39,500 bases of DNA, taken from contig WVZO01000222.1 in the NCBI GenBank assembly GCA_011772425.1, positions 12,969-52,468 of the forward strand, read 5' to 3'. Positions within the stretch are counted from its first letter, which is position 1. Each line of letters begins with the position of its first letter. This document shows positions 7,779 through 17,800 of the stretch, in pieces. The notes below the pieces were generated by a model. The model was not told where the DNA came from, did no database searches, and saw nothing but the letters and a program-made list of their open reading frames with translations. The DNA is from Candidatus Aminicenantota bacterium (lineage in GTDB: Bacteria > Acidobacteriota > Aminicenantia > UBA2199). Position numbers and translations under genes: made by a program.

Positions 7779-8465
7779 ATGAAGAAATTACTTATAATTA
7801 CAGTGTCAATAGTGGTTGTGATGATGAGCGCTCCGGCTGGATACGTTCATGCCGGCAGTTTCAACTTTAAAATTGGTTTGGTTCAACCGTCGATGGAGTC
7901 GGATTTATGGGAAATTAACATGGCCAACCTGGCGTTTGAAAAGCAGGATATGCAGAGTACATATTTCGGCCTTGAATTTGAGCATTTCTTTGGTCGGCAC
8001 CTGTCTCTCTCCATCGAAGGCGGCTATTACGAAAAAGAACATTATTCCATGTACAGGGATTTTGTATTCGAGGACGACAGTCCGATTTATCAAAACCTGG
8101 CCTTAAGAATCACCTCCCTGGAATTGGATTTCAAGTTCTACCCGGTGGGTCATCGAACCAAATTCTATCCATACCTCGGGGGCGGGGCAGGAATTTATCG
8201 CTGGAAATATGAGCAGTGGGGTGATTTTGTGGATGCCCAGACATGGTTGGTGAGTGAAGATGAATACGTTGAATCCAGTGCTTATACCCCGGGGTTTAAC
8301 GGCAAGGCCGGGTTTGTGGTACGGTTCAGCCGGTACCTGGGGGTTTCATTTGAAGCCCGCTACCTGTATCTGAAAGGAGACCTTTCCGCCTTCTTCGAGG
8401 GCTTTGAAAAATTAGACATGAGCGGTTTTACCTACTCGCTGGGGCTCAATCTCTTCTTCAGGTAA
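7779..8465 (+). CDS. Predicted outer-membrane beta-barrel protein
   Basis: The 228-residue protein has a clear signal peptide (KKLLIITV core, likely cleavage after YVHA, residue 26). The mature chain is made of alternating aromatic/polar strands (for example SLSIEGGYYEK, TKFYPYLGGGAGIYRW, LGVSFEARYLYL) and ends in LGLNLFFR, with an aromatic near the C-terminus as in outer-membrane barrels. The size fits an 8-strand barrel of the OmpW/OmpA-barrel type. AGGAGGT is 6 bases before the ATG. The role (porin, structural or receptor) cannot be told from sequence. It is preceded by a possible structured leader and followed by strong inverted repeats. Confidence 0.75.
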   Translation: MKKLLIITVSIVVVMMSAPAGYVHAGSFNFKIGLVQPSMESDLWEINMANLAFEKQDMQSTYFGLEFEHFFGRHLSLSIEGGYYEKEHYSMYRDFVFEDDSPIYQNLALRITSLELDFKFYPVGHRTKFYPYLGGGAGIYRWKYEQWGDFVDAQTWLVSEDEYVESSAYTPGFNGKAGFVVRFSRYLGVSFEARYLYLKGDLSAFFEGFEKLDMSGFTYSLGLNLFFR

Positions 8466-8489
8466 CAGGATAAAACAATGAATATAGAT

Positions 8490-8564
8490 GTTGGAGTTAC
8501 CAACAGGGATTTGGGAATGTCCGTTGTCGCAAAGACTCGGGGGATCCCAAATCCCGTCTCCAAC
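8490..8564. terminator. Nested inverted repeat between convergent genes
   Basis: Outer arms GTTGGAG (8490-8496) and CTCCAAC (8558-8564) enclose inner arms GGGATTTGGGA (8506-8516) and TCCCAAATCCC (8545-8555), all perfect. It lies between the end of the beta-barrel gene and the end of tsaE, consistent with a bidirectional terminator or a mobile palindromic repeat. Confidence 0.55.
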
Positions 8565-8596
8565 CCTCTCTCTTTATCAAGCCCTTCCCCCTCGTT

Positions 8597-8616
8597 GGGT
8601 TTGATGAATCAAACCC
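8597..8616. terminator. Perfect 9-bp hairpin with 2-base spacer
   Basis: GGGTTTGAT, GA, ATCAAACCC. It sits 24 bases beyond the tsaE stop on the minus strand and may end that transcript; no long T-run is present. Confidence 0.45.
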
Positions 8617-8639
8617 CTACGTCGCGTCCCTTCGTGCTT

Positions 8640-9125
8640 TTAACCGCATTGTAAATGCCTTCGCGGCTCCAACTCTTTCAGCAAGCGATCCTGGGCATTG
8701 ATCTCCAATATCCTGGCGTTTTCATTATCCTTTACCAATCGGAGGGTGACCTGGATAGAATTTTTCAACTCAAAATAGGAAGACTCCAAAAACTGCGCCC
8801 ATTCAACCACAATAACACCTTCATCGATGTAATCATCTATCTCCGGGAGGTGCCCGGCAATGGCAGGACCCAATCGATACAGATCAATATGAAAGAATCG
8901 CTGCTCATCTTTACCCTGAAACTGGTTGACCAATGTAAATGTGGGACTCACCACCTCGTCCGCTTCTATCCCCAATGCCCGGGCAATGCCTTTGGTCAGC
9001 AATGTTTTACCCGCCCCCAGTTCCCCTTTTAAAAATATAATTTCATCTCCTTTTAATTGCTGGCCGATTTTTTCCCCGATTTTAAAGGTATCACCGGGAG
9101 ACTGAGAATGGATTTCGATAATCAT
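8640..9125 (-). CDS. tsaE: tRNA threonylcarbamoyladenosine biosynthesis ATPase TsaE
   Basis: A 161-residue protein from the ATG at 9125; an upstream in-frame extension overlaps the previous gene and has no family similarity. TsaE is the P-loop ATPase that drives the TsaB-TsaD complex making t6A37 in ANN-decoding tRNAs. Walker A is GELGAGKT (residues 34-41), followed by the family motif SPTFTLVNQF and the HIDLYRL segment. Its length is the normal 150-160 residues. It overlaps the end of the NAD(P)H-hydrate repair gene by 35 bases and lacks a strong ribosome site, which suggests translational coupling. The nnr-tsaE order is a common bacterial arrangement. Confidence 0.93.
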   Translation of the reverse strand: MIIEIHSQSPGDTFKIGEKIGQQLKGDEIIFLKGELGAGKTLLTKGIARALGIEADEVVSPTFTLVNQFQGKDEQRFFHIDLYRLGPAIAGHLPEIDDYIDEGVIVVEWAQFLESSYFELKNSIQVTLRLVKDNENARILEINAQDRLLKELEPRRHLQCG

Positions 9126-10686
9126 CGAGGTGTAAAATTGCCCCGGGGATGAAACGGGTGATATCCGAGGCAGTAAGGCTGATCTCCCCGGTCTCCCCGG
9201 CGGCCAGGTCACCGGCATAACCATGGATAAACACAGCAGCCTGGAGAACCATATCCAGGGAGTAATCAGGGTTGGAGGCATATTGCGAAATCATGCCGGT
9301 GATCATGCCGCTCAACACATCCCCGCTTCCCGCAGTAGCCATCCCGGGATTCCCGGTGGGGTTGACATAAACCTGACCTTCGGGTGTGGCAATCAGGGTA
9401 TGATGTCCTTTCAACACCACATACACCTGGTATTTTTCCGCAAATGATCTGCTGTTCCCGATGCGGTCCTTTATGATTTCCGCTGTGGAGCGGCCGGTCA
9501 ACCGCGAAAATTCACCGGGGTGCGGCGTAATCACCATGGGAAATTGACCGCCGCGCTTGAGGAGGTCCTTCCGTTCCGGTGTGTGCAGGACATTAAGCGC
9601 ATCGGCATCCAACACCAACGGGGCTTGGCAATGTTTAATCAGCAATGAAACAATTTCGGCGGTGCTGTCCGTATTGCCCATGCCCGGCCCCATCAAAACG
9701 GCGTTAAACTCCTTGAGGCGTTTCAATAAATCGGTATTTTCCCTGTATACAAAGGTCATTAACTCCGGGTGCACCGAGGGGGGCAGGGTGCGATTTTCAA
9801 AAGAAACCGCTGCTGTACATAACCCAGCACCACACTTCAATACCGCAAAGGAACTTAATATGCCGGCACCGGGTTTATCAATGGAACCACATATGGTCAA
9901 ACTGTGCCCATAGGTTCCTTTATGGGCATCCTTTTCCCGTTTCTTAAATAAATCCCGGAAGTTCTCGGGCTCAATCATGGAAATATAATATTTGGGGTTA
10001 TCTATTAAATGATACGGGATACCGATATCGATAATTTGAATGTTCCCGCAGTATTTATTACCATCTGGGTGAAGGTGAGCAGTCTTAAGGCTTTGAAAGG
10101 TGGCGGTGACATCGGCGGTCACATGAATGCCTTCATCAGGCAAAAAAGTATCTGACAGGCCGGATGGGATATCGATTGCAGCAATTTTAAAGGGAGAATC
10201 ATTCATCAATTGCATGACTTTGGAATAAAGGCCTTGCTTGACCGGTTGGTTAAGCCCGGTTCCGAAGATGGCATCGATTACAAAGGTGTCTCCCGGATGA
10301 TACCGATTAAACATTTTTTTGATTTTGTTTAATTGGTCTTCACTGTCTTTATCAACGACGGTAAAGGGGAGATTTAAATGGTTGAGGATGTTAAAATTGA
10401 TGGTTGGATCGGGGTTTAATTTTTCGGGCGCTGCTAGCAGGACAAACTCCACATGATATCCTTTTTGATATAAGATTCTCCCGGCGGCAAAGCCATCACC
10501 GCCATTGTTTCCTTTACCTGCTATTATAACAACATTTTTGTATACCGGGAGGGAAAATTGGGAGGCAAAGAAATCAGCCGCCCCTTTTGAGGCGTTTTCC
10601 ATCAGCACAATCGAAGGGATGCCGATACCATTAATGGTTTCCGTATCCAATTCCTGCATCCAATGGGAATAGAGTATTTTTTTCAC
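9091..10686 (-). CDS. nnr: Bifunctional NAD(P)H-hydrate epimerase / ADP-dependent NAD(P)H-hydrate dehydratase
   Basis: The 531-residue protein repairs damaged NAD(P)H: the N-terminal YjeF-type epimerase domain (about 1-225) interconverts R and S hydrates, and the C-terminal ribokinase-like domain (about 240-520) dehydrates the S form using ADP. Visible marks are GKGNNGGDGFAAG (57-69), KGTYGHSLTICG at the start of the dehydratase domain, LDADALNVL, TPHPGEFSRL, and the nucleotide-binding AGSGD near residues 452-456. Length and domain order match the usual fused enzyme. Its start overlaps the stop of the upstream unknown gene in ATGA (10683-10686), so the three minus-strand genes form a coupled operon ending in tsaE. 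Confidence 0.95.
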   Translation of the reverse strand: MKKILYSHWMQELDTETINGIGIPSIVLMENASKGAADFFASQFSLPVYKNVVIIAGKGNNGGDGFAAGRILYQKGYHVEFVLLAAPEKLNPDPTINFNILNHLNLPFTVVDKDSEDQLNKIKKMFNRYHPGDTFVIDAIFGTGLNQPVKQGLYSKVMQLMNDSPFKIAAIDIPSGLSDTFLPDEGIHVTADVTATFQSLKTAHLHPDGNKYCGNIQIIDIGIPYHLIDNPKYYISMIEPENFRDLFKKREKDAHKGTYGHSLTICGSIDKPGAGILSSFAVLKCGAGLCTAAVSFENRTLPPSVHPELMTFVYRENTDLLKRLKEFNAVLMGPGMGNTDSTAEIVSLLIKHCQAPLVLDADALNVLHTPERKDLLKRGGQFPMVITPHPGEFSRLTGRSTAEIIKDRIGNSRSFAEKYQVYVVLKGHHTLIATPEGQVYVNPTGNPGMATAGSGDVLSGMITGMISQYASNPDYSLDMVLQAAVFIHGYAGDLAAGETGEISLTASDITRFIPGAILHLDDYRNPFSVSR

Positions 10687-13019
10687 GGTTTTTTCTTTTC
10701 CTTTTCTTTTTGCTCTTTATCTTTATCCTTTTTTACGGCTTCATCCAGTTTGGAGGCAAGTATACCGGCAAATCCGCCATCATCTTTGTAAGCCACTTTT
10801 TCTTCTTTCTCTGCTTTCTCTGCAGCTTCCTTTCTCTCCCTCATTTTTTCTTTCAGTTTTTCCAATTCGATCTGGCTTTTGATTTCCTCTACGGACAGGG
10901 CGTCTTCATCAATTTTTCGTTCCACTCGTTTGTGGGGTTTTGCGATGGGTTTCTCTTCTTCTCTTATCTTTTTCGGCCAGGGTTCTTTTTTCCTGGGGAA
11001 TTCTTCGGTAGGAACAGGGATTTCTGCCTGAGGTCTGGCAGCTTCCGGTCTAGGTTTGAAGGGAACATCTCTTTTCCTGGGAGCTTTATGAGGAGGGGTT
11101 TCAAATTTTCTCTCAGCTTTTTTGGGTCTTTCTCTCCCCCTTTCTCTTTCTTTACGCAATTTTTCAGCTTTCAGTGCGGCTTTTCGCTGGGCTTCTTTTT
11201 CTCTTTTCTTTTTGATTTCCAGGGCTCTTTTCTCTTCCATTTCTTTTCTCATTCTTTCCTTTTCCCACATTTCCTGTTCTCTTCGTTTCCGCCGTTCTTC
11301 CCGCTTCCTGCGGATTTCTTCTTTGATGCGGCGTTCTTGTTCCACTTTTTTGCGCCGAAGTTCTTCCCGTTTCTTTTTGTCTTCATCTTTTTGGAATTCT
11401 TTGCGCCGGAGTTCTTCCTCTTCAATCTCAGACACAGCATCGGAATCCAGGTAAAAGACCCCGGCCAACTTCTCAGCCGGGACAAATTCTTCATTACCAA
11501 GAATAACTTCCTCAAGCTGTTTCATGTCCATGGGATAGATGAGATCTAAAATATGGTACAAGCGAAAAATATGAATTTCATAATTTCTTTCTTTGATGCC
11601 AAATTCAAGAAACACCTTGTGAATAAGCTTATTTAACGTATCGATTTTCCTCAATTCATCAATTTTTTCATAAAGGGTTCGAAAGATGGAGGAATCCAGG
11701 TACATGGATTTATTGATAAATACAGGTGAGGCGACTTTTTCTTCTGTTACTCGAAAGGCTTTTTTCCCAGGCACATATTCCACCCGGTCCGCAATGGTTC
11801 CTTTTTTCGTGGTACGGATACTAAAACCCAGCTTACCAGGACTATCTCCACTTTCATCCTCCATTATATCAAATGTCAATATGGTTCCCTGGAGAGCTTT
11901 ATACCGTTCAAAAATGTCTCTAAACCCCAGCATTAAATGATCATCTTTGTAATAATAGACCAGGTATGTTTTCTTTTGTTTTCCATCCACTAGTTCTATT
12001 TCAATAGATTCCCCCAGGTCATAAAATCCTGGTTTTAACCGGACAGCACCGGCAGATATTTCCCGTTGGGTTAAATAATAACGGGTATTAATACCGCCAT
12101 TAGGATACATGCTGTCTTCAAGTTTCTTTCTTCGCTGGGAGAGGTTCTTTTTATTGGAGACTGTTGCCCTGGTGATTAAAGGATTCTCTTCGCTGACCGG
12201 AGAATTCTTCTTCATATAATAGATCACAGAAATTAAATTCCATTTTCCCCATCCCACATCCTGGGTTTGTTGAAAATCAATTTTGTAATCGATTTGCATC
12301 CTGTAATTAAGAGAAAAGCAAAAAGCAGCAAAATTCTCATCTTCCGGCCGAATTTTAACAAAATTCTCCACAAAAAATTCTGTGGTTTCCGATTTCTTAT
12401 TTTCTCTTAAAAACTCCTTGATCTTATCAAATACAACATTTTCAATAGGTTTTAGATTCTCTTTCAATAAAACTTTATTACTGATTAAAGCGACCTGTGG
12501 ATCTTTATTTAATACACCGGCCAATTTCCTGCTTAAGGCGGAGAAATCCTTTCTTTCCAGGGGGGCCTGGTCTCTCCTTGGGTCTCTATTTTCAGGCAGA
12601 TATTCTCCTTTTTCACAGGGTCTGGCTTGTTTATGGGGAAGGAGAAGTTCGATTTTTTGCCGTTCCAGGTAATTGGTATATTTTTTAAAGTCTGATGTGC
12701 CTTCGTATTTTAATTGTATTTCATTGATGCCAAACCGGGTTCTGACACCAACGACTTTCAAAACTACCCCGGTCTTCATCTCAATGAACTTCTTGCCGCC
12801 GATGGGGATTTTACCGGGATACTCTTTGTAAATCAAATCATCAACCTTATACTCACAATTGGGATTGTACATTTTTACCTTGTGGCTTCTACTTTCACTG
12901 GTTTTAAACAGCGCCACCTGGTACGCCACCTCCTGCAAATCTATAGGATTAACTTTCCCCTTTAAATAGTCTTTGACATAATTCATTTCCTTTTCTTCTA
13001 TACTAAGGTTTACGTCCAC
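10683..13019 (-). CDS. Unknown protein with long charged helical C-terminus
   Basis: A 778-residue protein I do not recognise. It starts with GTG at 13019, backed by AAGGAG seven bases upstream; an ATG at codon 12 is an alternative. Residues 1-130 contain a possible small beta domain (VLKVVGVRTRFGINEIQLKYEG). Residues about 270-560 look globular with mixed alpha/beta character. From about residue 565 there is a run of over 100 residues dominated by Arg, Lys and Glu, as in single alpha-helices or coiled coils, then a Pro/Lys-rich linker and another charged helix to the end. No signal peptide or membrane segment is seen. It is the first gene of the operon with nnr and tsaE, with a 4-base overlap, but its role is not evident from that. 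Confidence 0.8.
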   Translation of the reverse strand: MDVNLSIEEKEMNYVKDYLKGKVNPIDLQEVAYQVALFKTSESRSHKVKMYNPNCEYKVDDLIYKEYPGKIPIGGKKFIEMKTGVVLKVVGVRTRFGINEIQLKYEGTSDFKKYTNYLERQKIELLLPHKQARPCEKGEYLPENRDPRRDQAPLERKDFSALSRKLAGVLNKDPQVALISNKVLLKENLKPIENVVFDKIKEFLRENKKSETTEFFVENFVKIRPEDENFAAFCFSLNYRMQIDYKIDFQQTQDVGWGKWNLISVIYYMKKNSPVSEENPLITRATVSNKKNLSQRRKKLEDSMYPNGGINTRYYLTQREISAGAVRLKPGFYDLGESIEIELVDGKQKKTYLVYYYKDDHLMLGFRDIFERYKALQGTILTFDIMEDESGDSPGKLGFSIRTTKKGTIADRVEYVPGKKAFRVTEEKVASPVFINKSMYLDSSIFRTLYEKIDELRKIDTLNKLIHKVFLEFGIKERNYEIHIFRLYHILDLIYPMDMKQLEEVILGNEEFVPAEKLAGVFYLDSDAVSEIEEEELRRKEFQKDEDKKKREELRRKKVEQERRIKEEIRRKREERRKRREQEMWEKERMRKEMEEKRALEIKKKREKEAQRKAALKAEKLRKERERGRERPKKAERKFETPPHKAPRKRDVPFKPRPEAARPQAEIPVPTEEFPRKKEPWPKKIREEEKPIAKPHKRVERKIDEDALSVEEIKSQIELEKLKEKMRERKEAAEKAEKEEKVAYKDDGGFAGILASKLDEAVKKDKDKEQKEKEKKKP

Positions 13020-13120
13020 TTTTTTCTCCTTCTACTGGCCTGGCTGTTTTTTTAATGTTTAATGCTCGCTGTGCCAACCCTACCGACCTCCTATTTTTCA
13101 GAATTACCTTTTAACCCGGA

Positions 13121-13153
13121 GTCAACATCGAATGTTCAATGTTCAATGTTGAC
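13121..13153. repeat. Heptanucleotide repeat (AATGTTC) inside a small inverted repeat
   Basis: AATGTTC (13131-13137), AATGTTC (13138-13144) and AATGTTG (13145-13151) overlap the inverted pair GTCAACAT (13121-13128) and ATGTTGAC (13146-13153). GTCAACAT recurs at 13160. It lies between the GTPase gene and the next minus-strand gene and may fold as a hairpin. Confidence 0.7.
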
Positions 13154-13174
13154 GCCGGGGTCAACATTTCTATT

Positions 13175-14488
13175 TTACTTTTCAAATTTATCTTTTAAGA
13201 TTTCTTCCAGGGTTGGGGTACCGATTTCTTCCAGTTCATAGGTGACCCGCACCGTGGGTTTTTTAAAGTTCACGATTCGGCCCAAATCAATGGGAGTGCC
13301 AATAATTACCAGGTCAGCGTCTACTTTGTTGATGGTGGCTTCAAGGTCTTTCATTTGCTGATCTCCATATCCCATGGCTGGCAGTAGTATCCCGATCTCC
13401 GGGTATTCTTCATAGGTTTCGGCAATGGTTCCCACCGCATACTCCCTGGGGTCTACCAACTCCGCTGCACCATACTTGTAAGCAGCCATCACACCTGCGC
13501 CATACTCCATTTCACCGTGGGTTAGCGTAGGCCCATCTTCAATCACCAGTACACGTTTATTCCTGATCTGCTTTCCCCCTTCTACAAAAATCGGGGAAGC
13601 GGCATCCACAACAATGGCATCTTTATTGAACTCACTGATATTTTCCCGGAGTTCCAGGATATTGTCCAGGTCAGCGGTATCAATCTTATTAATCACGATC
13701 ACATCGGCGCGTTTGAAGTTGACTTCTCCGGGATAATATTCCAATTCATGACCGGGCCGGTGGGGGTCGGCCACAACAATTTCCAGGTCGGCTTTATAAA
13801 AGGGGAAGTCATTGTTGCCGCCATCCCATAAAATGAGGTCCGCCACTTTTTCTGCTTCTTCCAGGATGGCCCTGTAATCAACACCGGCAAAAACAGTGAC
13901 GCCGCGTTTGATATGGGGTTCATACTCTTCCATTTCTTCAATGGTGCAGTTGTGCTTTTTTAAATCGTCTAAGGTTGCAAATTTCTGCACCTTTTGGGCC
14001 GCAAGGTCGCCATAGGGCATTGGGTGCCGAATAGCGGCAACTTTGTATCCCATTTTTCGCAGAATGGAAGCCACTTTTCGGGTGGTTTGGCTCTTTCCGC
14101 ATCCGGTTCTGACTGCACATACTGAAATCACTGGTTTGCTGCTTTTGATCATGGTTTCGTTAGGTCCCAGAAGTACAAAATTAGCTCCTGCTTTCATCAC
14201 ATCGGCGGCTTTACCCATTACGTATTGGTAAGAAACATCACTGTAAGAAAAGTAAACATCATGGACATCAAATTTTTTGATCAAAGCGAAAAGTTCGGAT
14301 TCAGGGTAAATATCGATTCCTTCGGGGTATAATTCACCCGCCAGTTCTGTCGGATATTTTCTACCTTCAATGTCAGGAATCTGGGTGGCTGTGAAGGCAA
14401 CTACTTCGATATCCTGCTTGTTTCTGAAAAACTCGTTGAAATTGTGAAAATCTCTTCCTGCTGCACCCATTATTATGGCATTGCGCAT
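13175..14488 (-). CDS. COG2403-type predicted GTPase (cyclic 2,3-diphosphoglycerate synthetase-like)
   Basis: A 437-residue P-loop protein. Walker A is RTGCGKSQT (127-135), WDGGNND at 221-227 fits a Walker B region, and NKID (267-270) matches the G4 guanine-specificity motif. This layout fits the COG2403 family, which includes the archaeal cyclic 2,3-diphosphoglycerate synthetase; in bacteria its substrate is unproven. The N-terminal 110 residues form a Rossmann-like part (AIIMGAAGRDFHNF), and the C-terminal part has a second small-molecule-binding appearance (GIGLLPAMGYGDQQ-like segment). It should be cytoplasmic. AGGAGGT lies 4 bases from the ATG, and a strong promoter is visible upstream, so it is transcribed on its own and possibly reads through into the 10.7-13.0 kb gene. 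Confidence 0.82.
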   Translation of the reverse strand: MRNAIIMGAAGRDFHNFNEFFRNKQDIEVVAFTATQIPDIEGRKYPTELAGELYPEGIDIYPESELFALIKKFDVHDVYFSYSDVSYQYVMGKAADVMKAGANFVLLGPNETMIKSSKPVISVCAVRTGCGKSQTTRKVASILRKMGYKVAAIRHPMPYGDLAAQKVQKFATLDDLKKHNCTIEEMEEYEPHIKRGVTVFAGVDYRAILEEAEKVADLILWDGGNNDFPFYKADLEIVVADPHRPGHELEYYPGEVNFKRADVIVINKIDTADLDNILELRENISEFNKDAIVVDAASPIFVEGGKQIRNKRVLVIEDGPTLTHGEMEYGAGVMAAYKYGAAELVDPREYAVGTIAETYEEYPEIGILLPAMGYGDQQMKDLEATINKVDADLVIIGTPIDLGRIVNFKKPTVRVTYELEEIGTPTLEEILKDKFEK

Positions 14489-14536
14489 CTGTACCTCCTA
14501 TTTATTTGCAATTCTAACTAGGTTTTTTAAGCGTTA

Positions 14537-14565
14537 AGTATAATAGATAAACGTATATAAGTCAA
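14537..14565 (-). promoter_or_regulatory. Sigma70-type promoter of the COG2403 GTPase gene
   Basis: On the minus strand TTGACT (14560-14565), a 17-base spacer and TATACT (14537-14542), about 50 bases before the ATG. Confidence 0.75.
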
Positions 14566-14612
14566 TTCATTTTTAAATTTCCTGTTAAGAATCGCAGAAA
14601 AGTAGGCGGCTC

Positions 14613-14641
14613 TTGTACTTTTCCGGCAAATCAGGTAGAAT
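14613..14641 (+). promoter_or_regulatory. Promoter placed for a leaderless transcript
   Basis: TTGTAC (14613-14618), 17-base spacer, TAGAAT (14636-14641). The -10 ends six bases before an ATG at 14648, so the predicted transcript would begin at or next to that start codon. Confidence 0.5.
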
Positions 14642-14647
14642 TAATCC

Positions 14648-14797
14648 ATGCTGACATACATGAATTGGTCTTTTCTCCTGCCTGCCGTCGTCCTGCTGCT
14701 CATTATCATCCTGAATATCCTGGTAAAGAAAAAAACCTTATTTCAAAACCTGAAATCCATCATTCCCCATCTTTTTATCATTTTTCTTTTTAATTAG
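14648..14797 (+). CDS. Small hydrophobic protein, 49 residues (uncertain)
   Basis: ATG at 14648 to TAG at 14797 encodes 49 residues with one clear membrane segment (LLPAVVLLLIIILNILV, residues 10-26) followed by KKK and a second weakly hydrophobic end. No ribosome site lies at normal distance, but the promoter at 14613-14641 is placed so that translation could be leaderless. It fills the 373-base gap between the divergent GTPase and sensor genes. It may be a small membrane protein or a gene remnant; no family was recognised. Confidence 0.4.
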   Translation: MLTYMNWSFLLPAVVLLLIIILNILVKKKTLFQNLKSIIPHLFIIFLFN

Positions 14798-14818
14798 AAA
14801 AATAGGTATTTTATGTCA

Positions 14819-14847
14819 TTGCAAAAAAAATTTTTTCTATCTATAAT
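14819..14847 (+). promoter_or_regulatory. Promoter of the propeller-Ser/Thr kinase gene
   Basis: TTGCAA (14819-14824), 17-base spacer, perfect TATAAT (14842-14847). The predicted transcript start is near 14854, giving a leader of only about 8-14 bases that begins with the AGGAG ribosome site. Confidence 0.65.
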
Positions 14848-14861
14848 AGTCATAGGAGATA

Positions 14862-17800
14862 ATGCCAATGATGAGAAAATGGTGTACACTTGTGTTCGTC
14901 GTTATGATTGGTTTAATAATCGTGGGGGAGGGTTTGGCGCTGGACCCGGAAAAGGCGGTCACCCAGTATATCATTAATAGTTGGAATGATGAAAGCGGTT
15001 TGCCGCAAAACACGGTTCGGACTGTGCTTCAGACCGGTGCCGGGTATGTGTGGATCGGCACGGAAGAAGGCCTGGCACGATTCGATGGCATGAAATTTAA
15101 AATCTTTGACGCCGTTAAGACTCCGGAGATAAAAAACAATTACATATTCACATTATTTGAAGACAGCCGCCGCCGATTATGGATCGGTACGGTGGGCGGC
15201 GGATTATTGATGCATAAAAACGGTGGATTCAAATGTTTTTCAGAGAAAGAGGGACTCACCAACAATGTGATACACTGTATTGTAGAGGACAGGAGAAAAA
15301 ATATCTGGATCGGTACCGACGGCGGAGGGATCTATCGTTTTGACGGCAAAGGTTTTACCGTATTTAATACACAACACGGCGTGCCTCACAATAATGTCCG
15401 CTCTGCGTGTATCGACCGCAGCGGGAAGCTGTGGATCGGAACGGCAAAGGGGTTGGCGTATCTGGGCAATAATAAGTTCGTTCAATACCCCAAAGAGGAA
15501 GGGCTGTCCGATTCGATTATCAATGTTATTTTTCAGGACAGTAATGCTAATCTCTGGATTGGAGCCGACACCGGATTTTATTTTAAGGAAAAGGGAAAAA
15601 CAAAATTTATCCAGCCCAAAAGCGGCAGCTACCTGGAAACAAAAAAAATCTCTGCTATCTTTGAAGACAAACATAAGAACCTCTGGCTGGGAACCGCGGG
15701 AGTTGGACTGATCCGGTACAACAGCGGAACATTTTCCCTTCTCACCAAAGCAGATGGATTGTCGGATAACGAAATTCTCTGCATTAATGAAGACAGGGAA
15801 GGAGGATTATGGGTGGGAACGGCTTACGGTGGTATCAATCAACTGAGGGACGGGAAAGTCACTACCATTAAGGTTAAAGAAGGGCTTACCGATAATATTA
15901 TCTTTCCTATCTATGAAGACAGCAAAGGCTATTTATGGATCGGCTCCAATAACGGTCTGAACCGGTACAAAAACGGACGATTCATCCATTTCACCCCAAA
16001 AAACGGGCTGACCAATAACGTGATCGATTCCCTCTATGAAGACCACCAGGGATTTATCTGGGTGGGCACGGATGACGGGCTAAACCGCTTAAGAAATACC
16101 CCTGCCAGGATCATTAAGGTGGGAGAATATTGTAGGAAACAATATGTCCTTGCCATAGGAGAAGATCGGGAAGGTAATATCTGGGCAGGCACCCTTCAAG
16201 GAATCATTAAAATAAAAAAAGACAGGAAGAGTTTCCAGGAATTGTCGGAAGAGGACGGGCTGGTTTCCAATGTAATCAATTGTATTTATAAAGACCGCAG
16301 CGGTAACCTGTGGCTCAGTACATACCGGGGTGGGTTAACAAAATACAGTGACGGAAAATTTACGGTGTTTACCCAAAAGCACGGCCTGGCAAGTAATTCG
16401 ATTTATTGTATCTATGAAGATGAACAGGGAGTTCTCTGGATTGGTTCCAATAATGGGTTAACTCGCCTGAAGGATGGGAAATTTAAGGCTTATACACAGA
16501 AAGACGGTCTTTTTCATAATAATGTCTTTCAAATCCTGAAAGACAAACAGGGAAATCTATGGATGAGTTGTAATAAAGGGATATTCCGGGTTCGCAAGAA
16601 GGCGCTGAATGACTTTGCCGAGGGCAAAATCAATGGGATTGGGTGTGTCGTTTACGGCAGAGAGGACGGCATGCGGACCAACGAATGCAATGGTGGATTC
16701 CAGGGGGCCGGGTGTGAAACCAGCGATGGTAAATTATGGTTCCCCACCACCAAAGGTTTGGTAGTGATCGACCCGGAGAATATCAAAATCAACGAAGTTA
16801 TCCCACCGGTATTTATTGAAGAGGTTCTCCTGGATGGTGTTTCCGCTGACTTGGCTGAGGGAGTGAACGTCCGCCCGGGAGTCAAACGTGTGGAGGTTCA
16901 TTATACAGCCCTTAGTTTTTTAAATCCCCAAAAGGTAAAATTTAAATACAAATTGGATGGATATGATGAAGAATGGGTGGATGCGGGTAACCAGCGAGCA
17001 GCCTGGTATACCAACCTGGATGGTGGGACCTACAGTTTCCAGGTAATTGCCTGCAATGATGATGAGGTCTGGAACCGGGAAGGTGTATCCATTGCCGTCA
17101 CAGTGATTCCACCCTTCTGGAAAACCTGGTGGTTTACAATCATCGGACTGCTGGCTTTTGCTTTTTTTTCATACGTCGTGATCCATTTCTCGCGAAAATA
17201 CCTCAGTCTTTCCAGTTTCTGGAAGCGGCAGAAATATGTGGGGCAATTCAAACTGCTAGATAAAATCGGTGCCGGTGGTATGGGAACCGTTTACAAAGCC
17301 GCCAATTTAATGGATAAACACCAAACCGTTGCCATAAAAGTCTTAAGGGAGGATTTGTTCGATGATGAAAGTAATGTGAAGCGGTTCAAGCAGGAAGCGG
17401 CAATTATCGATCAACTGGATCACCCCAATATTATCAGAGTGATCGAACGGGGGCAATCCAAAAACAATGTATTCATTGCTATGGAGTTTCTCCAGGGAAA
17501 AACATTGAGCCAGAAAATCCTGAAAGAGAAAAAACTGGAATTAAAAGAGGCGGTTCATATTATGGTCCAGGTTGCCGATGCCATCGCCAAGATTCACGGC
17601 AAAAATATCATTCACCGGGATTTGAAACCCGACAATATCATGCTGATTGAGAAAGATGGGGACCCCAACTTTGTCAAATTACTGGATTTCGGACTTGCCA
17701 AAACACAGTATCAGACCCGGTTAACTCAAACGGGCATTGTCATTGGCACCATTAACTACTTATCTCCCGAACAAATATCCGGCAGGGGGTCTTCCACTGC

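Noticed and set aside
10710..11549. 279-residue plus-strand ORF, very Phe-rich
   Set aside because: It is the antisense image of the Lys/Glu/Arg-rich tail of the minus-strand gene; no ribosome site or family features.
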